A DNA stretch of 7,657 nucleotides from positions 1-7,657 of the forward strand of contig JBFYSV010000247.1 of assembly GCA_041301185.1 (NCBI GenBank), in the 5' to 3' direction. This DNA comes from JAQBDA01 sp041301185. GTDB taxonomy: Bacteria; Chloroflexota; Anaerolineae; Anaerolineales; UBA4823. The notes under the pieces are model-generated. The model saw only the letters and a list, made by a program, of their open reading frames with translations. It ran no database searches and was not told the DNA's origin. Every line of letters starts with the position of its first letter. Position 1 is the first letter of the stretch. Made by a program: the position numbers and the translations under genes. Positions 1 through 5,570 of this stretch are shown here, in pieces.

Positions 1-2
1 AC

Positions 3-1439
3 AACCTGGATAGCGCCGAGCTGACCACGGCAGCCTATACCGGCGGGCTGATGCGCGCCACGGGCTACCCGCTGTATCTGAGCATCGGCTATCTCTGGTC
101 GCGGCTGCCGCTAGGCGATGTAGGCTACCGGATGAACCTGTTCTCTGCAGTCTGCGGGGCGCTAACCATCTTGCTGGCGGAGCGGATTCTGCGCCACTTC
201 AAGGTGGGCAATTGGGCTACTTTTGGGGCGCTGGGCTTACTGGCTTCGTCGGTGTTCTTTTGGGGCTTATCCCTGGTGGCAGAGGTGTATACGCTGCACA
301 CGGCGCTGATGGCGGGTTTTATCCTGGCGCTGCTGCGCTGGGGTGAGCGTCCAGAACCCAGGCGGATTGCCTGGGTGGGGCTGCTGGGCGGGATGGGGCT
401 GGCACACCATGCGGCGATGGCCTTACTGGGACCGGCGGCGGTGCTTTTCATGGTCACCAGCCACCCGCGCCAGCTCTTCTCGCCCCGTTCGATCCTGGCA
501 GCTCTGGCAGGGTTGCTACTGGGCTTGAGTTTCTACCTGTACCTGCCGCTGCGCTTCCTGGCGGGACCGGCTTTCAACTACGCCGGCACGTACGATGCCA
601 GCCTGCAATTCATCCCGGTTAACCTGACCACCCTGGAAGGGCTGTGGTGGCTGGTCTCTGGGCAGGCATTTTCGGGGGCGATGATGGCTTACAGCGGATT
701 GGATCTGTGGCGCGAGGCGCAGGCATTCCTGGTTCAGCTGGGACGGGCGTTCTTTGCAATCGGCTTAGGACCGGGGATATTTGGCGCAGCGGTTTTGTTG
801 CGGCGAAACTGGCGACAGGGTTTGATGCTGGGTTTGATGTTTGCCTTCAGCGCCGGGTTCTATATCAACTACCGGGTGATGGATAAAGACACCATGTACC
901 TGCCGGCATACCTGATTTGGGCGTTGTGGGTCGGGATAGGCACCCAGGAATTACTGGATTGGATGCGCCAAAGCACCACCGATGCCAAACACCGCTTTGC
1001 AGAGCTGGTGATCAAAGTCTCGATGATCGGTTTTGTGCTGCTGGCAGTTACCTGGAACTGGCGCATCGTGGATATGTCGGCTGATTGGACTACCCGCACG
1101 CGCGGTGAAGCGATCCTCGCCCGAGCGGAGGCTGGCGGGTTGGTTTTCGGCTGGTGGGATACAGTACCGGTGGTGCAGTACCTGCAGCTGGTCGAAGGAC
1201 AGCGACCGGATATCAAAGCGGTCAACCGTTTCCTGATTTCTGGGAGTGATCTGGAATATGTCATCAAAAAGGAGGTGAGCAATCGACCGATCTACATTGA
1301 CAGCTTTCCGAAGAGTTTAGCCACAAAGCTGATCGCCAGACCTATGGGTCCAGTCTACCGGCTGGCAGGACGCTCTGCAGTACAGCCGGCTGCAACGCCT
1401 GGATCAAATTCTGGTGCACCAGCCAGGTGGCAACGGTGA
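3..1439 (+). CDS. DUF2723 membrane glycosyltransferase-like protein (5' end missing)
   Basis: This is the 3' part of a multi-pass membrane protein. The frame is open to the left edge of the window, so the true start lies upstream; 478 residues are visible. The first visible residues contain DSAEL followed about 14 residues later by TGYPLY, and then a LPLGD..YR.NL.SA stretch. This is the signature of the N-terminus of DUF2723 proteins (TMEM260/protein O-mannosyltransferase-like, GT-C fold), where the acidic pair sits in the first outer loop. Only a short N-terminal piece, probably the first membrane helix, is therefore missing. Many hydrophobic helices follow, up to about residue 355. A C-terminal soluble part (about 365-465) contains GWWDTVPVVQYLQLVEG and RPDI, also typical of the family. 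The likely role is transfer of a sugar from a polyprenyl-phosphate donor at the outer membrane face; the acceptor is unknown. The ATG at 51 falls inside the conserved motif region and is not the real start. Confidence 0.85.
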   Translation, partial: NLDSAELTTAAYTGGLMRATGYPLYLSIGYLWSRLPLGDVGYRMNLFSAVCGALTILLAERILRHFKVGNWATFGALGLLASSVFFWGLSLVAEVYTLHTALMAGFILALLRWGERPEPRRIAWVGLLGGMGLAHHAAMALLGPAAVLFMVTSHPRQLFSPRSILAALAGLLLGLSFYLYLPLRFLAGPAFNYAGTYDASLQFIPVNLTTLEGLWWLVSGQAFSGAMMAYSGLDLWREAQAFLVQLGRAFFAIGLGPGIFGAAVLLRRNWRQGLMLGLMFAFSAGFYINYRVMDKDTMYLPAYLIWALWVGIGTQELLDWMRQSTTDAKHRFAELVIKVSMIGFVLLAVTWNWRIVDMSADWTTRTRGEAILARAEAGGLVFGWWDTVPVVQYLQLVEGQRPDIKAVNRFLISGSDLEYVIKKEVSNRPIYIDSFPKSLATKLIARPMGPVYRLAGRSAVQPAATPGSNSGAPARWQR

Positions 1440-1494
1440 GGGTCGGGCGGCTTTCGCCAGCCTTGCCGTGAAAATCTTGTGTTTCTCCTACAAC

Positions 1495-1501
1495 GAGGAG
1501 G
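1495..1501 (+). promoter_or_regulatory. Ribosome binding site deciding the GTG start at 1506
   Basis: GAGGAGG ends four bases before GTG 1506. The alternative in-frame GTG at 1479 lies upstream of this site and has no comparable purine-rich sequence, so 1506 is the better start. Confidence 0.7.
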
Positions 1502-1505
1502 TCTT

Positions 1506-1973
1506 GTGAAAAATATAATCCGTATACTTATCGCAATGGGTGTGTTCTTTTCTGGAGTGTTGCTGGTACCGGCGATGGGTTTACCCCGCGTGGGCTTCAA
1601 CTGGCAGCGCTACGCCGGTGTGTATAATCCGGCGAGCCTGGAAATTAACCATCCCTCCGGCAGCCCGGGTAGCTACTTTACCGTCACGGGGTCGAATTTC
1701 TCCCCTGAAACGACCGTAAGCGTATCTGCGAACGGCTTCGTCCTGGGTGAAGTGGATACCACTGAAACCGGTGATTTGCTGTTCTTAATCAGCAGTACCG
1801 ATGCAGATGCCGGTTTTTACATGATCGAGGTGATCGGTAACGAGGCGGCAGCCACCCAGCTCATCCTGGATCCGGACGCACCGCTGTGGACGGCTGAGGA
1901 CGAAGGACCGCTGTTCAGTTTACCTGCGGGTATTGCCCAGCAGGTGCTGTTCATGCCGGTGATCGTGAAATAG
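1506..1973 (+). CDS. Small secreted protein with IPT/TIG-like beta domain
   Basis: This predicted 155-residue protein starts at GTG 1506, chosen for the GAGGAGG site just upstream and because translation then begins MKN followed directly by a hydrophobic signal-peptide core (about residues 4-23). Cleavage probably falls near residues 23-26 (PAMG). Residues about 51-125 read as one small Ig-like beta domain: SGSPGSYFTVTGSNFSPETT followed by alternating beta-rich segments and a Y-x-I-E-V ending. This is the usual look of IPT/TIG-type domains (PG..v.v.G.gF). The C-terminus ends in QQVLFMPVIVK, resembling the hydrophobic '(F/Y)LPL(V/I)xK/R' ends that I associate with many secreted Chloroflexota proteins. 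It lies 66 bp after the DUF2723 gene and may be co-transcribed. No enzyme motif is visible. The role is unknown; a surface-exposed or cell-wall-associated structural protein is most plausible. Confidence 0.6.
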   Translation: MKNIIRILIAMGVFFSGVLLVPAMGLPRVGFNWQRYAGVYNPASLEINHPSGSPGSYFTVTGSNFSPETTVSVSANGFVLGEVDTTETGDLLFLISSTDADAGFYMIEVIGNEAAATQLILDPDAPLWTAEDEGPLFSLPAGIAQQVLFMPVIVK

Positions 1974-1998
1974 CCGTAATCTGGCTCTCTAATACAAT

Positions 1999-2096
1999 GT
2001 CATTGCGAAAGAGCTCGCTTAGCGAGTGAAGCAATCTGGTTCGGGTAGATTAAGATTGCTTCGACCCCGGAAAACCACCGGGGTCGAAGCAATGAC
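1999..2096 (+). repeat. 98-bp palindromic REP/MITE-like element
   Basis: The element is bounded by inverted GTCATTGC (1999-2006) and GCAATGAC (2089-2096). Inside are a second inverted pair, GAAGCAATCT (2028-2037) against AGATTGCTTC (2053-2062), a small hairpin CTCGC-tta-GCGAG (2014-2026), and a long perfect hairpin with 16-bp arms at 2055-2070 and 2078-2093 around the loop AAAACCA. The core words (CATTGCGA, GAAGCAATCT, AGATTGCTTC, GCAATGAC) are those of a widespread dispersed palindromic repeat in bacterial genomes. It sits wholly in the gap between two genes. There is no coding capacity, and no T-tract follows the hairpin, so it is not an ordinary intrinsic terminator. It could still stabilise or punctuate the transcript. 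Confidence 0.75.
2055..2093 (+). repeat. Perfect 16-bp-stem hairpin inside the repeat element
   Basis: The left arm 2055-2070 (ATTGCTTCGACCCCGG) is the exact reverse complement of 2078-2093, with a 7-base loop. A stem this long and GC-rich would fold strongly in RNA or single-stranded DNA. The inner part (GACCCCGG/CCGGGGTC) is the portion most likely to vary between copies; compensatory change there would show that the structure is maintained. Confidence 0.85.
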
Positions 2097-2144
2097 GCGT
2101 GTCCTGTATCTGAGATGACCTTCGGTGATTTTTGGGTGAGAGCC

Positions 2145-2151
2145 GGGGAGG
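2145..2151 (+). promoter_or_regulatory. Ribosome binding site for the TTG start at 2160
   Basis: GGGGAGG lies eight bases before TTG 2160. An in-frame TAG at 2154-2156 rules out any start further upstream. This supports TTG over the first internal ATG at codon 13, which would delete part of the first membrane helix. Confidence 0.75.
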
Positions 2152-2159
2152 AATAGAAT

Positions 2160-3353
2160 TTGAAAGTAAAATTGCAGAGCTACCGCTGGCTGTGGATGCC
2201 TTTGCTGGCATTCCTGCTCACCCGCCTGGGTGTGGCTGGGGTGGCGTATTTTGCCACGCCGATCATGGCCGATTCGAGCGTGCCGCCATACCATATCCGC
2301 CCGGATAACACCCTGCTGGATGTGTTTGGCAGCCGCTGGGATAGCGGTTTTTACCTGAGCATCGCCGAAGGAGGGTATCAGTACGAAAACGTTTCACTGC
2401 CTTCGGTGGCGTTTTTCCCGCTTTACCCAATGCTGATCCGGGCGGTGAGCGCCGTCACTGGAGACGGGCTGGCGGCAGGTCTCCTGGTTTCCAATCTGGC
2501 GTTGCTGGGGGCGGTGATCCTGCTCTACCGGCTGGCAGGCGAGGAGTGGGGGCAAGAGACGGGCGACCGTTCGGTGTGGTACCTGTTGATCTTCCCGGCG
2601 GCTTTCTTTGGCTCGGCGATTTACACCGAGTCGCTGTTCTTGCTGCTGAGCATCGCCGCGCTCTACCTGGCGCGCAAGGGCCACTGGTGGGCAGCGGGAT
2701 TAGTTGGCATCCTGGCGGCGATGACCCGCCTGGTGGGGGTGATCGTAGCGCCGATGCTGGCGCTGGAATGGCTGCAAAGGCGCAGGTCGGGGCGAAAAAC
2801 CGGTATGAATGAGACTGCGCCAGATCAGGGTGAGAAGAGACTACCAGGTTGGAGCGACCTGCTGGCGACTCTGCTGGCGCCGATCGGCACGCTGGCCTAT
2901 ATGCTCTACCTGCAATGGCTGATGGGCGACCCGCTGGGGTTTATGCGCGCCTCCCAGGCCTGGGCGCGCCAGCCGCGCTCGCCGCTGGAGACGGTGGGCG
3001 AGCTATTTGTCACGCCGCTGCAAGGCTGGGGCAGGGCAATCGCCGACGGTGCGCTGCCGCTGGATAATTGGGTTGATTTCAGCTTTGTGCTGTTCTTTAT
3101 ACTGCTGGGGATCGTCCTGCTGGTCCAGAAACGCTGGAGCGAAGCAGGATTTGTGCTGCTGGGGGTGATCCTCCCGTTCAGCTCGGGGTTGCTGATGTCG
3201 CAGCGGCGCTATATGTGGGTGCTGTTCCCGGCGTTCATCTTGCTGGCACGCTGGGGGAAGAATACCTGGGTAGACCGGGCGATCTTTGTGTTTTCGCTGC
3301 TGGGATTGGGATTGTTCACGGCGATGTACGCGAATTGGTATTGGGTGGGGTAA
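2160..3353 (+). CDS. PIG-V-like membrane mannosyltransferase (Mannosyl_trans2 family)
   Basis: This 397-residue multi-pass membrane protein has the landmarks of the bacterial branch of the PIG-V/Mannosyl_trans2 (GT-C) family. RWDSGFYLSIAEGGY (about residues 59-73) contains the conserved Trp-Asp of the first outer loop. AFFPLYPMLIR follows at 84-94, FPAAFFGSAIYTESLF at 145-160, and TR near 189-190 ahead of a hydrophobic segment. At least eight hydrophobic segments can be seen, and the length is normal for the family. A charged loop at about 205-230 (RRRSGRKTG) is probably cytoplasmic. By family analogy it transfers a mannose-like sugar from a polyprenyl-phosphate donor at the outer face of the membrane; donor and acceptor are not shown by the sequence. 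It lies on the same strand as the DUF2723 gene, which suggests a shared envelope-glycan role. It is separated from the preceding gene by 186 bp carrying the palindromic repeat. The start is TTG, supported by a good ribosome binding site. Confidence 0.85.
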   Translation: MKVKLQSYRWLWMPLLAFLLTRLGVAGVAYFATPIMADSSVPPYHIRPDNTLLDVFGSRWDSGFYLSIAEGGYQYENVSLPSVAFFPLYPMLIRAVSAVTGDGLAAGLLVSNLALLGAVILLYRLAGEEWGQETGDRSVWYLLIFPAAFFGSAIYTESLFLLLSIAALYLARKGHWWAAGLVGILAAMTRLVGVIVAPMLALEWLQRRRSGRKTGMNETAPDQGEKRLPGWSDLLATLLAPIGTLAYMLYLQWLMGDPLGFMRASQAWARQPRSPLETVGELFVTPLQGWGRAIADGALPLDNWVDFSFVLFFILLGIVLLVQKRWSEAGFVLLGVILPFSSGLLMSQRRYMWVLFPAFILLARWGKNTWVDRAIFVFSLLGLGLFTAMYANWYWVG

Positions 3354-3436
3354 CGACTGGCGGGTTGGGTTTCGCTGCGAACAGGACATGCGGGCATTTT
3401 GTAAAGGGTCGCTCAACCCAACCGGATCAATGATAG

Positions 3437-3470
3437 CAAAAGCCATCCTCGGGGAATGGGATGGCTTTTG
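3437..3470. terminator. Bidirectional hairpin terminator between convergent genes
   Basis: The arms CAAAAGCCATCC (3437-3448) and GGATGGCTTTTG (3459-3470) are perfectly complementary (12 bp) around a 10-base loop. The outer part of the stem is A-rich on one side and T-rich on the other, so a short T run (TTTT) follows the GC-rich core on either strand. It sits between the 3' end of the mannosyltransferase gene (+) and the 3' end of the FmdB-like gene (-), where a shared two-way terminator is expected. The remainder of the 157-bp gap (3354-3436 and 3471-3510) shows no further feature to me. Confidence 0.75.
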
Positions 3471-3510
3471 TGATCCTCTTTCAGCACACGGCTGAGGTTA
3501 GTTAAAGACC

Positions 3511-3726
3511 TCAGGTGCTGCCTGTATTGCATGAGGAAGAGGATGAGCCGCCCCAATATGAGGTGGCTTTACCCCCGGCGATCTTGGCAGCAAAGGTGGA
3601 GATTTTCTTGGTCACCTGCTCGCTGTGGCATTCGGGGCAGAGCAGGCCGGTTGTGTTGCTCGAGCTGCGCACCAGCTCTTCGAATTCGCAACCGCATTGC
3701 TCACAAATAAACTCGTAGATAGGCAT
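3511..3726 (-). CDS. FmdB-family zinc-ribbon protein
   Basis: This 71-residue protein begins MPIYEFICEQCGCEFEEL and carries two CxxC knuckles (Cys8/Cys11 and Cys30/Cys33) with LCPECHSEQVTKKIS around the second pair. This is the typical layout of the FmdB/'CxxC_CxxC_SSSS' putative regulatory protein family, including the low-complexity serine tail (GGSSSSSC). Four cysteines suit a single bound zinc. The molecular role of the family is not firmly known; the name comes from a gene near formamidase in Methylophilus. The start ATG at 3726 has GAGGG at 3733-3737, six bases upstream. It is the last gene of the four-gene operon, 22 bp after the YeeE-rhodanese gene. A further Cys (residue 67) lies in the serine tail. 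The family assignment is confident; function in sulfur metabolism is suggested by context only. Confidence 0.88.
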   Translation of the reverse strand: MPIYEFICEQCGCEFEELVRSSSNTTGLLCPECHSEQVTKKISTFAAKIAGGKATSYWGGSSSSSCNTGST

Positions 3727-3748
3727 CGGATTCCCTCGTCAGTGGATT

Positions 3749-4978
3749 TTATCCGCAGCCGCCGCTGGTGGCGCCGCGCTTGGTCTGTAATTGGACTTTG
3801 GGGGTGAACTCGACCTCGAACTCTTCTGGGTCCGGGTCAGAGAAGTTGTAGCGAGAGCCGAGGGCGGCAGGGAAGATAAAGCGGAGCTGGTCGTTACCGG
3901 TAGCCGGGTTGGGGATCAGACTTTCATCTTCATGCGCATAGGTAGCCAGCCAATTGTTCAGCCCGCCTTCCAGAATGTACACATTCTGGATGCTCTCTGC
4001 GGTCAGGTCTTTCCAGGCGTCTGTGGCGGCACCCTCGTCGTTGGAGATGGTCACGATGACGGTGTTGGCAGGCTCCAGGCGCAGGTCGGGAACCAGCTCA
4101 GAAGCCGTCCCCGGGTCGTGGCGTTGGGATCCATCAATGTGGAAGAGGTTGTAATCTGCTTCGCTGCGCATATCCAGCAGGATGACATTGATATGATGAT
4201 CGTGGACCAGGCTGAGCAATTCAGCAGGATGGATCTGCACCGTGCGTTCCTTGAGCAAGGCTTCTTTGGCGCTGGCGATTTTCACCCAGCGGGATTGGGT
4301 GGTAGGCTGCCCGATGAAGGCAACCAGCAGTGCGACAGCCAGCAATGCAACTGCGCCCGTATAGCGCCGGCGCGGCTCCGTTTTGAGATCTTTCTTACCG
4401 AAGATATGCTCGAGCTGCTCGGCACCCCAAAACATGAAGAGGGCCATCAAGACCACCCCGACGATCACCACGCCATACGAGGTATTGAACAGCTCCGGCA
4501 GGGTGAAACGACCCATGTACGATGAGTGCCAGAACTCATCGAAGTACTCGACGGTCTCTCCGAAGAGGAAGATGCCGAACAAACCGCCCAGGGTGAAGAA
4601 TAAGCCGTCCAGTTTGAAGGTGGAAAGCGCCACCAGGGAGGTGCCGGGGCAAAAACCGCCAACAATAAAGCCAACACCCATGATCAAACCACCGACAATA
4701 CCGGGCCATAAATAGGTCGGGTTGACCCAGATCAGGTTGTAATCCAGCAAGCCGAGTGCGGTCGCGCCAAAGATCAGCACCATCGCCACGACAATGGCGG
4801 TGAACATCACCTTCAAAACGGTCATGTCCTTGAAATAGAACTGGGCTGCCAGCTTGCTGGAGATGGCGAAGCCTGAGATTTCCAGCGCGTATCCAAATCC
4901 AAATCCGATCAGGGCATACACAAGGTAAGCGCCTGGCTTGGTGAGGAGACCGATTAAGTCTAGAGGAAAGGGTGGCAT
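3749..4978 (-). CDS. YeeE/YedE sulfur-transport half fused to a rhodanese-like domain
   Basis: This 409-residue fusion starts at ATG 4978 (MPPFPLDL), chosen because CGGAG lies six bases upstream and the gap to the previous gene is then 13 bp; a longer reading to 5167 would run through the preceding gene. Residues about 14-223 are a YeeE/YedE (Sulf_transp) unit with about six membrane helices. It carries FGYALEISGF (about 28-37) and the hallmark GFIVGGFCPGTSLVA with Cys110; in the related thiosulfate channel TsuA such conserved cysteines line the path. A basic loop (about residues 195-205, KKDLKTEPRRR) precedes the last helix, so by the positive-inside rule the remainder lies outside. Residues about 247-346 resemble a rhodanese: VILLDMRSEADYNLFHIDGS, then VIVTISNDEGAA and NVYILEGGLNNW. 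The catalytic Cys expected around residues 311-312 is Ile-Ser. A 60-residue acidic tail ends in SGGCG (Cys408). Transport of thiosulfate or another sulfur species is inferred. Confidence 0.85.
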   Translation of the reverse strand: MPPFPLDLIGLLTKPGAYLVYALIGFGFGYALEISGFAISSKLAAQFYFKDMTVLKVMFTAIVVAMVLIFGATALGLLDYNLIWVNPTYLWPGIVGGLIMGVGFIVGGFCPGTSLVALSTFKLDGLFFTLGGLFGIFLFGETVEYFDEFWHSSYMGRFTLPELFNTSYGVVIVGVVLMALFMFWGAEQLEHIFGKKDLKTEPRRRYTGAVALLAVALLVAFIGQPTTQSRWVKIASAKEALLKERTVQIHPAELLSLVHDHHINVILLDMRSEADYNLFHIDGSQRHDPGTASELVPDLRLEPANTVIVTISNDEGAATDAWKDLTAESIQNVYILEGGLNNWLATYAHEDESLIPNPATGNDQLRFIFPAALGSRYNFSDPDPEEFEVEFTPKVQLQTKRGATSGGCG

Positions 4979-4984
4979 GATTGG

Positions 4985-4988
4985 CTCC
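4985..4988 (-). promoter_or_regulatory. Ribosome binding site fixing the start of the YeeE-rhodanese gene
   Basis: On the minus strand CGGAG sits in the 13-bp intergenic gap, with six bases between GGAG and ATG 4978. This supports the 409-residue form over any longer reading. Confidence 0.65.
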
Positions 4989-4991
4989 GTT

Positions 4992-5570
4992 TCAATTCCA
5001 CAGCTTGCGGACAAAATATGCCAGGGCATAGCCACCGGCGAAGACGGCGAACATGAAGAACCAGCTCCCCACCGAAAGCACTGCGCCGCCGGAGAGGGCT
5101 TGCCCGGAGGTGCAGCCGCGGGCAAAGCGAGCGCCGTAACCCATAATCGCCCCGCCGATGAAAGCAAACGCCCAGCGGGATTTGGTGCTGATCTGGGGAC
5201 CCTTATTGGTCTCGATCTTCAGGCGACCGTTTCGCCAGCCGGAGAAGAAACCGCCGAAGAGGGTGCCGATGATCATCGGGATGATCCAGTTGTCGAGCGG
5301 ATTCAGATCGCCACCTGCCATGGTGATCAGATAAGGGGTGATATCAACATGGTCGGGGGCGATCAGATCTTGGAAGAAGACGATGAAGCGATTCAGCCCG
5401 CCGGAGGCGCCCAGGCCATTGCCGGTCAGGAAGAACGCCAGGAAGAGGACTACTCCCAGCAAGGCGCCGCCCAGGTAAGGATGGACGTAGGGGCGGGTGG
5501 GGCGGCTGGTCAGGAACTTGGGCAGCGTCAGGCCGCGTTTTGGTTCTTGAGTTTCGGTTACGGTTGTCAT
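4992..5570 (-). CDS. YeeE/YedE family sulfur-transport protein, first half
   Basis: This 192-residue membrane protein has about four to five helices. It shows the family's paired landmarks: GLGASGGLNRF (about residues 52-62) and GARFARGCTSGQALSGG (about 146-162) with the conserved Cys153, followed by a hydrophobic C-terminal helix. Single-chain YeeE/YedE proteins are roughly twice this length and built from two similar halves. Here the halves are separate genes, and the partner is almost certainly the next gene (Cys110 in FCPGT), so the two probably form one channel. Substrates known for the family are thiosulfate and, in related proteins, other sulfur or selenium species; which applies here is not shown. 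The ATG at 5570 overlaps the upstream stop as ATGA, and AGGAGG (5581-5586) lies ten bases before it inside the upstream gene, indicating coupled translation. The N-terminal 25 residues are polar and basic, consistent with a cytoplasmic N-terminus. Confidence 0.87.
   Translation of the reverse strand: MTTVTETQEPKRGLTLPKFLTSRPTRPYVHPYLGGALLGVVLFLAFFLTGNGLGASGGLNRFIVFFQDLIAPDHVDITPYLITMAGGDLNPLDNWIIPMIIGTLFGGFFSGWRNGRLKIETNKGPQISTKSRWAFAFIGGAIMGYGARFARGCTSGQALSGGAVLSVGSWFFMFAVFAGGYALAYFVRKLWN

Noticed and set aside
1446..1463. Possible hairpin after the DUF2723 gene (GGCG...CGCC)
   Set aside because: The stem is only four base pairs and no T-tract follows, so it does not support a terminator.
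1479..1505. Alternative GTG start at 1479 for the small secreted protein
   Set aside because: The Shine-Dalgarno-like GAGGAGG lies downstream of it, and the added residues would put polar sequence ahead of the signal peptide.
2055..2100. The 16-bp stem as an intrinsic terminator for the secreted-protein gene
   Set aside because: The bases after the stem are GACGCGTG with no run of T; the palindromic repeat explanation accounts for the structure better.
3791..4525. A 244-codon open frame on the + strand opposite the YeeE-rhodanese gene
   Set aside because: It is the mirror of a well-supported gene on the other strand, has no recognisable domain and contains the compositional bias expected of an antisense reading of GC-rich codons.
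4979..5167. N-terminal extension of the YeeE-rhodanese gene to 5167
   Set aside because: It would overlap the preceding gene by about 175 bases, the extra 63 residues look like an off-frame translation, and ATG 4978 has a good ribosome binding site.
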